DNA from: Amoebophrya sp. AT5.2
Taxonomy: Eukaryota > Sar > Dinophyceae > Syndiniales > Amoebophryaceae
Assembly: GCA_005223375.1 (NCBI GenBank)
Contig: RXOD01004395.1
Coordinates: 1 to 23,013 of the forward strand
DNA length: 23,013 nucleotides
Direction of reading: 5' to 3'
Shown piece by piece: positions 1-7,925 of this stretch. Positions within the stretch are counted from its first letter, which is position 1, and each line of letters opens with the position of its first letter. A program made the translations under genes and the position numbers. Below the pieces are notes generated by a model that searched no databases, was not told where the DNA came from, and saw nothing but the letters and a program-made list of their open reading frames with translations.

Positions 1-45
1 CCGTTCACCCGTCGGCGCGGTGCGGTTGAACGCCCGGCGAGCGCA

Positions 46-430
46 GTGACCGGCCGCCGCGGCCCCTCCCAGACCCTTTTCGAGCTCTCTCCCGGACCCC
101 TCGCTGCCGAGCCCTCTCCCGGACCCCTCCCGAGCCCTCAACCAGAACCCTGCCGAGCCCTCTCCTGGACACCTCCCGGGCCCTCTCCCGGACCCGCCCT
201 GCCCGAGGCCTCTCCCGGACCCTCTCGGGCCCTCTCCCAGACCCCTCCCGAGGCCTCTCCGGGGCCGCCGCCAAGACCCCTCCCGAGGCCTCTCCCGGGC
301 TCTCTCAAGCACCCCTCCACGGCCCTTTCCCGGGCCCCTCCCGGACCCCTCTCCGGGAGCTGGACACCTCCCGGGCCCTCTCCCGGACCCCTCCTGCGGG
401 CTCTCCTGGACCCCTCGCCCCCGGCCTGAA
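46..430. repeat. C-rich degenerate minisatellite
   Basis: The plus strand is almost entirely built from variants of CCCTCTCCCGGACC and CCTCCCGAGG/CCTCCCGGGC, repeating at roughly 12-24 nt. It is pyrimidine-rich on one strand and G-rich on the other. Both strands stay open for long stretches (Pro/Ser-rich on plus, Arg/Gly/Glu-rich on minus), but that follows from the repeat and is not good evidence for a protein. The array ends sharply near 430, where AT-richer unique DNA begins. Confidence 0.85.
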
Positions 431-564
431 CTCCTCTGCTTAACTACACGTAGCTATTTCAGAAACATCAAATGATATGCATCATGGCATCCTGATCCTA
501 GTACAACACGTACACGTTCTACAGATACTAGTACACTAGATGAACTGACTTGAGCTGAATTCTT

Positions 565-854
565 CTACAGTAGAATTCGGCTTTCTACAGTAGATATTTT
601 TGATTTTCAACGAAAGTCAACAAATGAGCTACAGTAGAAATGGGTCTACAGTAGCACATGGGGAGGCCTAGACTGGGCTACTGTAGAAATGGGGCTACAG
701 TAGCTTTTTTCATGATGATGCTTTTTCTGAAACACGATTGAAATTTGATGTTTCTGACTGAATGATGCCAAAGCGTAAGCATGTGCGCAAGTTTTTCGCT
801 ACAGTAGAAATTTGCGCGCTACAGAAGGAGCTACAGAAGAAACAGCTACAGTAG
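565..854. repeat. Cluster of the palindromic 9-mer CTACAGTAG
   Basis: Exact copies start at 565, 585, 629, 646, 695, 799 and 846 on plus, and one copy is inverted at 678. Two variants, CTACAGAAG, start at 819 and 831. Several copies are followed by AAAT. The 9-mer is palindromic except for its centre base, and the first copy extends to TTCTACAGTAGAA between two EcoRI-like GAATTC sites. Spacing is irregular, so this is a cluster of interspersed motifs and not a tandem array. Confidence 0.85.
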
Positions 855-1069
855 AAATCGTAGGCATTTCCGTCATTAGTATATTAATATTAGTTGTTGA
901 GTCCGCCACGATCAGACAGGAATAAATTTAAAAAAGTGGAACAAAAGTGAAAGGAAATCGACAGAGCCTAGGCCTGTTTCACGATGATAGTTGATCCACC
1001 TCCACCGACATCCAAAAGAGAACCCACCGTCTCGACCAGCCGCGCAGACACCATCTTGGTCTCCTACTA

Positions 1070-1098
1070 CTTAGCGACGCGAATTACTTAGCGACGCG
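1070..1098. repeat. Two-copy direct repeat ACTTAGCGACGCG
   Basis: Two copies of ACTTAGCGACGCG lie 17 nt apart, separated by AATT. It is short, in non-coding DNA, and no function is evident. Confidence 0.7.
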
Positions 1099-1533
1099 GG
1101 TCGGCGCTTCTACGTTTCCGGCGACGCTGTTCTCGTTCAGCTGCTCTGTTCTGTGGTCTTTAGTCGCCTATTCTTTGGTCCTAAATTGATCAGTGTTTTC
1201 TAGAATGGTAATAAATTGACTTGCGCGTTACGTCGCGCCGCAAGAGCAACGCCACGAATCAACGAACCGCATGTCGCACCATCATATCGCGCCGTGACTA
1301 CTTAGTCAACAGTATCCGAATTCACGATAAACGCGAGCCATTTTTCACCGCACAGACACAGTCCAAATTCCAAAAAATCGCTTCTCTGTGCAAAACATGA
1401 TCAGGAGTGGAAACAAATCGCATATGAGCTTCATTTTCACAACATGTTATGTTGAGCAGCCGCTGCTGTACCTGTATAATTCCTTGACTTGAGTTTTCGG
1501 CAGAAATCTAAATCTTCTCTCCAAGGGCAAAGA

Positions 1534-1609
1534 ACCCATGAGCTGCAGCAGCGCTCGAAGTAGAAAGGCTGAACCTGTTCTACTTCGAGCGCCGCCGCAG
1601 CTTATGGGC
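1534..1609 (-). terminator. 31-bp hairpin just past the hydrolase stop codon
   Basis: The left arm 1535-1565 (begins CCCATGAGCTGC, ends TCGAAGTAGAA) pairs with the right arm 1578-1608 with only 3 mismatches in 31 bp, leaving a 12-nt loop (1566-1577). On the minus strand it begins 9 nt after the hydrolase stop (1617). The position suggests a transcript-end structure, but a palindromic insertion element is equally possible. No U-tract typical of bacterial terminators follows, and the genome is eukaryotic, so 'terminator' describes position only. Confidence 0.5.
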
Positions 1610-1616
1610 CGTGTCT

Positions 1617-4600
1617 TCAGAGCATGTACTCGCCGCCGCTCGCGACAACATCCTCGCCCGCTGCTGAAACGAACTCCTTGATTTCTGCCAGATATGCCGC
1701 ATCCACGCCCAGATTTCCCCCCTGGTCGTGTCCCCCGCGCGGAAACAAAACCGCCGTCACGGGTCGCGCAACTGCAATCCTTCTTTCACTGTACTTGTCA
1801 CCAGCCACGATACGAGTGCCCGTTTTGTCGTGCGGAAACTTTTTCCTGTACAGCGGTTCCTCCAAGCCCAGCGCGGCGCGCTGCTGCTCGCTCCCCAGGT
1901 CGGGCGACCACGACATTCGGGCCGCGCGTGCTGGTCCTCTGGCCTGCGTATCTTGGCGTGCTGACGCTTGAACTTGATTTGGATGGTCCCGCCCTCTACT
2001 GCTCATTCCCAGCACGAGGGCAGGCTCCTTTCCACTACGTGCGGCCGCGGAGGGAGCGCTTGCTGGCGCTCGACCTTTATTCGCTTTCGTCTGGCTCAGC
2101 CGTAACTCGTCTAGCACTTTCCGGCGATGTTGATGCTTTGCGATGACCTCGACAAGCTCGGCCCGATCTTCGATCTCTGCGTTTGTGCCGCTGCCGATAA
2201 TTTGGGAAAGGTTCTCGAGGAGGCTCTTCACGCCAACAACTTGGTCGTCCACCGTATGAAGGAAGAGAAACCGCGGCTGCGACGAAACCAAGGTAGCGGC
2301 TTCGTACATTTTCCCATCTTCCACCAGCATCAGTTTCCGCAGCGTCTCCGCCACGACCAGCTGCCGCCGCCTGCCGAGAACGCCGAACTTTGACTGTGTA
2401 GTTCCGTCGAGGAGTTCCTGCGCCAGGAAGCGTGTGAGTTCGTTTTGCTTGCGGCGGAAGCTCGCGAGTTTTTCGCCTACGTTCAGCCAGGAGGAGGCGG
2501 GTGAGCAGGAGGAGGCAGACATGTTCGCCAGCCACGTGCTGGTCGCGAACGCCCCCGTCAAGAGGCTGCGTGGAACGAATGCGGGAGTTTTGTATGCGGT
2601 TTCGAGAACGACTTCCGCGCACGACAGCCCGTTCTCGAAAATGAGGCCGGAAATGGGCACAAACGGCGGCGTTGATGTGGTCGGCCCGTGGTCGGGCGTC
2701 CCGTGGAGATTCTCCTGCTCTCCGCTAGCTCCAGCAGCTTGCAGCCGCTCGTCGCTTGTCGTGCCCACCTCGTCGGAGGTTGCGCCAGAAGACGCCGTCG
2801 TGGCTTCCTCAGAAGGTGGAACCCCGTGCGGCCGACCGAATTTCCGAACGGTAATAGCTGCCGCGCGGGGCTCCGCTTCCACGCCCGCAGCCGATGGGGA
2901 CGATCTCGAAGGCCGCAAGCTCGGCGCCGACGCTCCCCGGCGCAGCACCTCCCCAAACGTTCTTAGCTGCTGATGTTCTTCCTGCAGCGCTCTCAGAGAC
3001 CAGCACGCCGCGTCACCCACGTAGCACGGAGCAGTGAAATTTGCTGCATCGGCGACGTAATGTGGCGCTGGATGACAACCTCCGTGTGGCCGACTGTGCG
3101 TGCGCGGCTGCAGAAAACTGTGCGAATACCTTTCAACATCACGCTCGAAGAACTCCGCAGCGAGCATGGCGCGACCGCTTACCGCGTCCGCTGCCCCCGT
3201 ACAAACAGCGTCCTTCGCCGAGGCTTCCTGCCGCGCGGCCGGAGATACCACTACCTGCTCGATGGAAATCCTGAGCTCCTGTTGTTCGGTGCCTCCTTCT
3301 CCCCCCATGCCGCAGCTGCAGCACGCAGCTGCCGACTTCGCGCATGACGTCGAAGCTCTCGAAGGATGCTCTTCCCTGTGCTCACCAAATCCGGCAATGC
3401 CATCGCCTTCTCCTGTCCCAGGTCCTGCCTGCGACTGAGAAATCTGAATCTCAGAAGCAGCTCCTATCCCCGATAGCAATTCTCGCTCGAACCGCAGCAG
3501 GTGCCGGTAGGCGAATTCCGCGACGCTCCAGGTCCCGATGGAGCGGCCTTGCAGATACAAGCGACCGCGACCGCCCTCCCCAGTAGAACGAGCACTCCAA
3601 CCTCGAGATCGAGAAGAGAAATCGTAGTACGTCGCCACGAACCTGTACGCGAGATCCGAGGTTCGCTTCACTGCGTCGGCGATGCTGTAGTTGTAGCTGG
3701 ATGTGGTTGTACTTCTCGTTCTTCCAGTTGCACCTGGATGTGGTACAACTTCGCCTTCTCGCCCGACTTCCGCCGGCACCTCGACGTTGTTTACGTAGTG
3801 GGCGTATTCCGGCGCGAAGACGTCGCAGCCCGTCGCCACCGCGAGTTTCAGCAGGTTGCCGAAGTTCTGCTCGACGTAGTGTCCGTTGCCGTGAAAGTGG
3901 ATGACCACGCAATTCTTGGAAATGAAACTCACGGTCCTCGCGTCCAGCGTTTTGTTCGCGTCGAATTCGGCTGTGCTCAGCTCCACCATCTTGTTTATCC
4001 GCGCCGCTTTCTGCAGATTTCGGTCCACGCGGACGCCGCAGGCGCGGCGGCAAGACGCAGCCGTTGTCCGATGAACGCGATGCGGGCGCAGTCCATCTCC
4101 CTGCCTTGGCGCAGCTCCCGTCGGCTGCGGTTCCTCCTCCGCAACCGGATCGCCACGGCAGCTGCAGCACGACCCAAGCCGCGCCAGATCGGTGTGCTCG
4201 ATGTGGAGCGCGAAGGTTTCCTTGCCGTTCTCATCGCTCCCGAGCCAACGCACGCTGCTCACCATCGCGTGCGACCAAGAACCGTCCCCCCCGTCTTCAA
4301 CTGAAGCTCCGCATGGTGGTTGTCCTTGTACTGGTTCCCGGCCCACCGGGGACGGTACGAGCACGACGTCAACCCGAGCATCTTCCCGCTGCGTGTTGAA
4401 GGGAAGCCGCCGCCAAGAAGACGAAGTGCGGCTCGCGTCGCAGTAGTGCTGGGAAGGAGAAGACTGCGCGGCACAAGATCTACCGCCGCGGTCCGAGTTC
4501 TTGGGGTTCCACGCCGGCAAAAAAAGTCCCGACTCCTTCCCAGCAGCCCCCAAAGAACTTCCGGAACCAAAACCTCGGTTCTCGCCGTCGTGACAAGAAC

Positions 4601-4841
4601 AACTACTGCTGGGTCCCATGGTATTAAACAACGCAGACGTGTCCGGCGAGGAGAAATCCACCCGCCAGTGGAGCCTGTGCTTCCAGCGGATGCGGCGGTG
4701 TCCCTCGGGGGAGCGATACTGCTTGTGCGCGTTCGACACGGCGCGGCCGCTCGTGACCGTACGCGGATAGGCGACGTACTGCGCGCCCGAAGATGCGGTC
4801 GCCGCGAACGATGCGAAGAGGCGGACGAGGAAGAGGAACAT
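1617..4841 (-). CDS. Secreted-type alpha/beta hydrolase (ABHD13/17-like) with large insertions
   Basis: A probable serine hydrolase of 1074 aa; the substrate is unknown. The fold signatures are in the right order. The oxyanion-type motif HFHGNG (about 315-320) follows a hydrophobic strand. The nucleophile elbow GRSIG is at 432-436 (Ser434). An acid strand LFLHTVDDQVVG lies near 859-870 (Asp865 or Asp866), and the C-terminal GGHDQGG carries the putative catalytic His1038. HGNG plus GxSxG resembles ABHD13/ABHD17/Bem46 enzymes, which are normally about 300-350 aa. Here roughly 420 Ser/Ala/Gly-rich residues separate the nucleophile from the acid. I chose the ATG at 4841 because it gives a hydrophobic N-terminus (MFLFLVRLFASFAATASSGA) that looks like a signal peptide or anchor. 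The frame stays open upstream to 5159, so a longer N-terminus or upstream exon is possible. Insertions could hide unspliced introns, but none was evident. Confidence 0.7.
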   Translation of the reverse strand: MFLFLVRLFASFAATASSGAQYVAYPRTVTSGRAVSNAHKQYRSPEGHRRIRWKHRLHWRVDFSSPDTSALFNTMGPSSSCSCHDGENRGFGSGSSLGAAGKESGLFLPAWNPKNSDRGGRSCAAQSSPSQHYCDASRTSSSWRRLPFNTQREDARVDVVLVPSPVGREPVQGQPPCGASVEDGGDGSWSHAMVSSVRWLGSDENGKETFALHIEHTDLARLGSCCSCRGDPVAEEEPQPTGAAPRQGDGLRPHRVHRTTAASCRRACGVRVDRNLQKAARINKMVELSTAEFDANKTLDARTVSFISKNCVVIHFHGNGHYVEQNFGNLLKLAVATGCDVFAPEYAHYVNNVEVPAEVGREGEVVPHPGATGRTRSTTTSSYNYSIADAVKRTSDLAYRFVATYYDFSSRSRGWSARSTGEGGRGRLYLQGRSIGTWSVAEFAYRHLLRFERELLSGIGAASEIQISQSQAGPGTGEGDGIAGFGEHREEHPSRASTSCAKSAAACCSCGMGGEGGTEQQELRISIEQVVVSPAARQEASAKDAVCTGAADAVSGRAMLAAEFFERDVERYSHSFLQPRTHSRPHGGCHPAPHYVADAANFTAPCYVGDAACWSLRALQEEHQQLRTFGEVLRRGASAPSLRPSRSSPSAAGVEAEPRAAAITVRKFGRPHGVPPSEEATTASSGATSDEVGTTSDERLQAAGASGEQENLHGTPDHGPTTSTPPFVPISGLIFENGLSCAEVVLETAYKTPAFVPRSLLTGAFATSTWLANMSASSCSPASSWLNVGEKLASFRRKQNELTRFLAQELLDGTTQSKFGVLGRRRQLVVAETLRKLMLVEDGKMYEAATLVSSQPRFLFLHTVDDQVVGVKSLLENLSQIIGSGTNAEIEDRAELVEVIAKHQHRRKVLDELRLSQTKANKGRAPASAPSAAARSGKEPALVLGMSSRGRDHPNQVQASARQDTQARGPARAARMSWSPDLGSEQQRAALGLEEPLYRKKFPHDKTGTRIVAGDKYSERRIAVARPVTAVLFPRGGHDQGGNLGVDAAYLAEIKEFVSAAGEDVVASGGEYML

Positions 4842-5201
4842 CGGCGGTGAGACACCCGGCCGAGGAAGACGGGGGCTGAACGGAGAGTCCGAGTGGCAGC
4901 CTCTAGTTGTACAACAGGAGGCCAGTCGTTGTAAAAAAAAGTGGGAGATCATCTCGTGCAGTCGAGACGTAAGTACCTCGGACGCACCACGAGTGTGCGA
5001 ACAGCGAACAATCCATCTTGCTATCGTCCTCGACAGATACAAAGCTATCATGGTAGAGCATTTCAAGCCAAGGCTTTTGAGAGTTTGTTGTAGAGCCGCC
5101 TGCAGCGGCGGGTGCCACTGTGTCGTCCGAAACGTCAGTATGATGCGATAAAGGTTCACAAGAAACTGGGAATTCTTATTCTACTGCCGCACTAGTATCT
5201 G
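4842..5201. other. Intergenic / hydrolase 5' region
   Basis: Separates the hydrolase ATG from the stop of the RING gene upstream. The hydrolase frame remains open on the minus strand as far as 5159 but shows no domain and a composition unlike the gene. It probably holds the 5' UTR and promoter; no TATA-like element stands out. Confidence 0.45.
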
Positions 5202-6266
5202 CTAGCAGCCCTCCACTTCGGCTATGTCGACTCCGAACTTTTGTTCCAGGATGATGAGGCACTTGTCTTTATCCCTTTGCAGCGGCACTATGCTTTTCTT
5301 CACGAGGCTCACCCGTTGTTCGTTTTCCGGTCGGTCCACCTCCCGCAGCCGCTTCCACCGTCCCTTCTTCGCGTTCAGCGCCATCATCTTCTCCTCGTAC
5401 AATCCGTAAAGCCTCTGCACCTCCGCCTCGTCCTGCCCAATATCACCCTCCAGCACCCGCTCTTCCTTTTCCAGCTTTTCCAGATCCCCGGTCGCCGCCT
5501 CCAGCTCCGTCGCGAGCACGTTGTACCGCGCCAGGTAGTGCCGGTACTTCTGCGTGTAGAACTGCCGCTGCCGCTTCTCGTCCCGTTCCTCCGCTTCTCC
5601 CGATATGCCCGAGCCTGAGCATGTAGTTGCCCTTGCTCCTGCAGTTGATGCCAATGCCATTCCACCCCGCTCTCCACCAGCGCCAGGATCGGCTGCTGTT
5701 TTTAGCGAGTGTGAGCTCAACGGTTCAACAAAGTCGGGCTCGCGGTTCACTTTTTCGCACACGTCCGTCGTGTTCTCGAAAGCCAGGATCATCTCCAGCA
5801 GCGGGCGGTTGAGCGCCTTGTGCTCGATTGCCGCCCGGCAGTACGGACACTTGTCCCCCTTCAGCCGCGCGGCGCAGTACGTGCACAGGTTGTGCCCGCA
5901 CGGAAACAGCAGCAACGGGCTGCGGTCGACGGAACGCGTCACGTCCACAGAAGCTTCGGTTGTTGAGGAAGTACTAGGTGCTGCTGTTACGCTTCGGTTG
6001 CTCATCACGCACATGCAGATTGGGCACGCGTGGGCGGAGAGCCGGTCGCTGACCAGCTTCTCGAGCTCCTCCGCCACGTTCTTGTGGGTAATCTGTTGCG
6101 TGAGCTCCTGCCGGACGGCCTTCTCGATGTTCTGCGAAAGCCGGGACAGCAGAGCCACGCCGCTGTCGGAAGTCTCGGCCATTTTAGAGGAAGCCTCCAG
6201 CGAAAGCGAGTGCTCGCGCATCCACTGCGCATGCCGAGTCTTCAGATCGGAACGGGAAACGGCCAT
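5202..6266 (-). CDS. RING-HC finger, coiled-coil protein (putative E3 ubiquitin ligase)
   Basis: 354 aa from an ATG with G at +4. The C3HC4 RING ligands are visible: C81-x2-C84, then C123-x-H125-x2-C128-x2-C131, then C140-x2-C143. RING-HC fingers usually recruit an E2 enzyme and promote ubiquitin transfer. The loop between the second and third ligands is 38 residues, Ser/Thr-rich and longer than usual. A helical N-terminus (about 40-75) precedes the finger. A Gly/Ala-rich linker (190-225) follows, and then a charged, probably coiled-coil region (about 228-310) rich in Glu/Lys/Arg/Leu. No membrane segment is seen. The arrangement resembles RING-plus-coiled-coil ligases, but the target and subfamily cannot be given. 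It is on the same strand as its neighbours. Confidence 0.78.
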   Translation of the reverse strand: MAVSRSDLKTRHAQWMREHSLSLEASSKMAETSDSGVALLSRLSQNIEKAVRQELTQQITHKNVAEELEKLVSDRLSAHACPICMCVMSNRSVTAAPSTSSTTEASVDVTRSVDRSPLLLFPCGHNLCTYCAARLKGDKCPYCRAAIEHKALNRPLLEMILAFENTTDVCEKVNREPDFVEPLSSHSLKTAADPGAGGERGGMALASTAGARATTCSGSGISGEAEERDEKRQRQFYTQKYRHYLARYNVLATELEAATGDLEKLEKEERVLEGDIGQDEAEVQRLYGLYEEKMMALNAKKGRWKRLREVDRPENEQRVSLVKKSIVPLQRDKDKCLIILEQKFGVDIAEVEGC

Positions 6267-6364
6267 TGGAGATTGGCTGCTTGTTTTGACTGATAGATTA
6301 TTTAAAAAAAACGCGTTGTGCTGGTAGCAGCTTCGTCTTCTCCTGATAGAAGTATTCCGTCATG

Positions 6365-6381
6365 GCACTAGTACCTAGTGC
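6365..6381. repeat. Perfect 7-bp hairpin upstream of the RING gene
   Basis: GCACTAG and CTAGTGC flank a 3-nt centre. It lies about 100 nt upstream of the RING ATG, so a regulatory or 5'-UTR structure is possible but unproven. Confidence 0.5.
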
Positions 6382-6579
6382 TATTTTCTTCGACAGGCGA
6401 CATTTTGCTTAACGTATTTCGCGTATTTCAGGTGCCTTTTTGGTCTAATTTGCAGCGCTCCGCTCTCTGCCATTTTATGCTCGCGCCTTCGCCATGCAGT
6501 CTCGACTCCAGAAATTCATACGTCCGATCATCATCATTCGTTGCACGAGCGAGATGAACACCTCCTCTGTCTCATCTAG

Positions 6580-6598
6580 ACAAAGGCAACGCCTTTGT
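6580..6598. repeat. Perfect 8-bp hairpin
   Basis: ACAAAGGC pairs with GCCTTTGT across an AAC loop in the gap between two minus-strand genes. The role is unknown. Confidence 0.55.
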
Positions 6599-6833
6599 AC
6601 AACCAGGTGCTGGCACACCCTCTTGTCCCCACGGGTTGCTATCGCCGATCCTCGATATTCCTTTCTACTCAGAAGCGTTCGTGCTCGTGCTCAACGTGCA
6701 TCACAAAACTGCATTGTGTCGGATACATGAAGTAAACATCTATCCCCACGACCGGAAACCCCGTCGAGTGAAGCTGAAGTCTTTTGCTGTGCTGTTCCTC
6801 TTCCTATTCCTGGCTGGGTTGTATCTTTAGGTT

Positions 6834-7616
6834 CTACACATCCTCGTCGTCCAGCGGGAATCTTCGCAGTTTGAACTCGGTTTTTATTCTTTTCGCCGCA
6901 ACCACGTCGGTGAATGATATTTTTTGCGGCGCGATGAAGTCTGATATGAAGTAGAACAACACCGCCCAGAACTTCTCGAACGTGAACACCTTGCCCGCCA
7001 TGGCCGCCCGAAACCGCCGGAACCAGCGCTGCTCCCACGGCGTGCGCGGCAACTGCAACTGACCCGTGCTTGTCCCATTTTTGGCTCCTTTATTGTTCCC
7101 GACATCCACCGTATCGAAGGGCCGCACACGACGGCTGTCCGCTTGGGCAGAAGGTTCCAGCGTGCCGAGGGAGGCTTCCGCAGAAATCGGTTTTCGCGGA
7201 ATTTTTTCGCGGCTCGTGTCGCTGCCGCGGGGACCGCGCGCGCCGTCTTCCAGCAATGTCACGCCCGGGCTTGCACTTGCGTTTGCGTTTGTGTTGCCTG
7301 TGCCTTCCGCCTCCTTTGTAGTCGTAGTTCCCTCGTCCCCAACAGAAAGTTCAGGAGGCTCAGCGTTCGCTATTGCGTTTCCACCCTCGCCAGGACCAGG
7401 AGCGGAGTGATGTCCGTTTCCGTTCGCAGTCGCACTAGTTCCGATGTAGTTCTCCGCCGCCTCCGCGCCTGTTGCCCCTGACACCCCGACAACTTCGTCC
7501 CCCTCTGTGTCCACCTCGAGCCATTCCTGCAGCGAGAACTTCCCCCGCCAGTTGCCCAGCATGGAGAACCCGCCGCGGCAGTGGAGCAGCAGAAACGAAT
7601 GGAAACCCGTGTTCAT
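6834..7616 (-). CDS. Unrecognised protein, about 260 aa
   Basis: Family not recognised. The first in-frame ATG is at 7616; the frame continues a few codons upstream only through a TTG, so an upstream exon cannot be excluded. The N-terminal 35 residues (including HCRGGFSMLGNW and FSLQEWLEVD) and the C-terminal 70 residues (WEQRWFRRFR, then FEKFWAVLFYFISDFIAP) are aromatic and look folded. The C-terminal block contains a possible membrane or amphipathic helix. The middle is a low-complexity Gly/Ala/Glu/Thr/Asn linker. The ends look conserved and the centre disordered, so a real gene is likely. Same strand as its neighbours; no function is proposed. Confidence 0.5.
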   Translation of the reverse strand: MNTGFHSFLLLHCRGGFSMLGNWRGKFSLQEWLEVDTEGDEVVGVSGATGAEAAENYIGTSATANGNGHHSAPGPGEGGNAIANAEPPELSVGDEGTTTTKEAEGTGNTNANASASPGVTLLEDGARGPRGSDTSREKIPRKPISAEASLGTLEPSAQADSRRVRPFDTVDVGNNKGAKNGTSTGQLQLPRTPWEQRWFRRFRAAMAGKVFTFEKFWAVLFYFISDFIAPQKISFTDVVAAKRIKTEFKLRRFPLDDEDV

Positions 7617-7925
7617 CGTCGACTTGTCGCAGCTGTCGCTAAAAGTATTCAATCACGTTAGAGGGCGACGAAAAAACCATTTCTGGCGCTGGCGTTTCTG
7701 GCAGATAAGCGACCTACGGCTGGTGCTGCCGAGACCGAACTCCACATCCTAGACGAAATCAAAAGCTGCTACGAGAGCAAAAGAATAGCTACGCCCCCAC
7801 CCCCAGCGACCCCGAGCATCTTCTCGCCAAAGCAACTAGCACAACCGCTCTAGCGGGCGGTGAGCATCTCGAAAACGACGCCAGAGGCTGAAGCAGCCAG
7901 AACAAATAACATTTACTAAAACAAA
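7617..7925. other. Intergenic spacer
   Basis: About 309 nt between the stop of the 499-aa gene and the ATG of the 260-aa gene. It contains a C-run around 7794-7810 and no reading frame or hairpin of note. It could contain an intron joining the two ORFs, but no matching splice pair was apparent. Confidence 0.45.

Larger units (their letters stand above)
431..1533. other. Non-coding region with short repeats
   Basis: No reading frame of note on either strand, and composition is clearly more AT-rich than the genes. It contains the CTACAGTAG cluster (565-854) and a direct repeat of ACTTAGCGACGCG (about 1070-1098, 17-nt period). It lies downstream of the hydrolase gene and beyond its hairpin. No RNA gene was recognised. 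Confidence 0.7.
6267..6833. other. Intergenic region with small palindromes
   Basis: Between the RING start and the next gene's stop. It contains GCACTAG-TAC-CTAGTGC (6365-6381) and ACAAAGGC-AAC-GCCTTTGT (6580-6598), both perfect short hairpins. Plus-strand frames here are short and show no recognisable domain. It is likely the 5' region of the RING gene and 3' region of its upstream neighbour. Confidence 0.55.

Noticed and set aside
46..429. Pro/Ser-rich plus-strand ORF and Arg/Gly-rich minus-strand ORFs
   Set aside because: They arise from the minisatellite; both strands are open because the repeat lacks stop words, and no domain is present.
3501..4304. Plus-strand ORF of 267 aa, and the 239-aa minus ORF (3451-4170) in another frame
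   Set aside because: Both overlap the hydrolase core in frames that lack any motif, while the hydrolase frame holds the complete triad.
5605..6327. Plus-strand ORF of 240 aa opposite the RING gene
   Set aside because: Antisense shadow of the RING gene; its composition mirrors the codons of the minus strand.
6636..6830. Plus-strand 64-aa ORF ending in a hydrophobic stretch next to the 260-aa gene
   Set aside because: No homology or start-context support; the hydrophobic end comes from a T-rich stretch.
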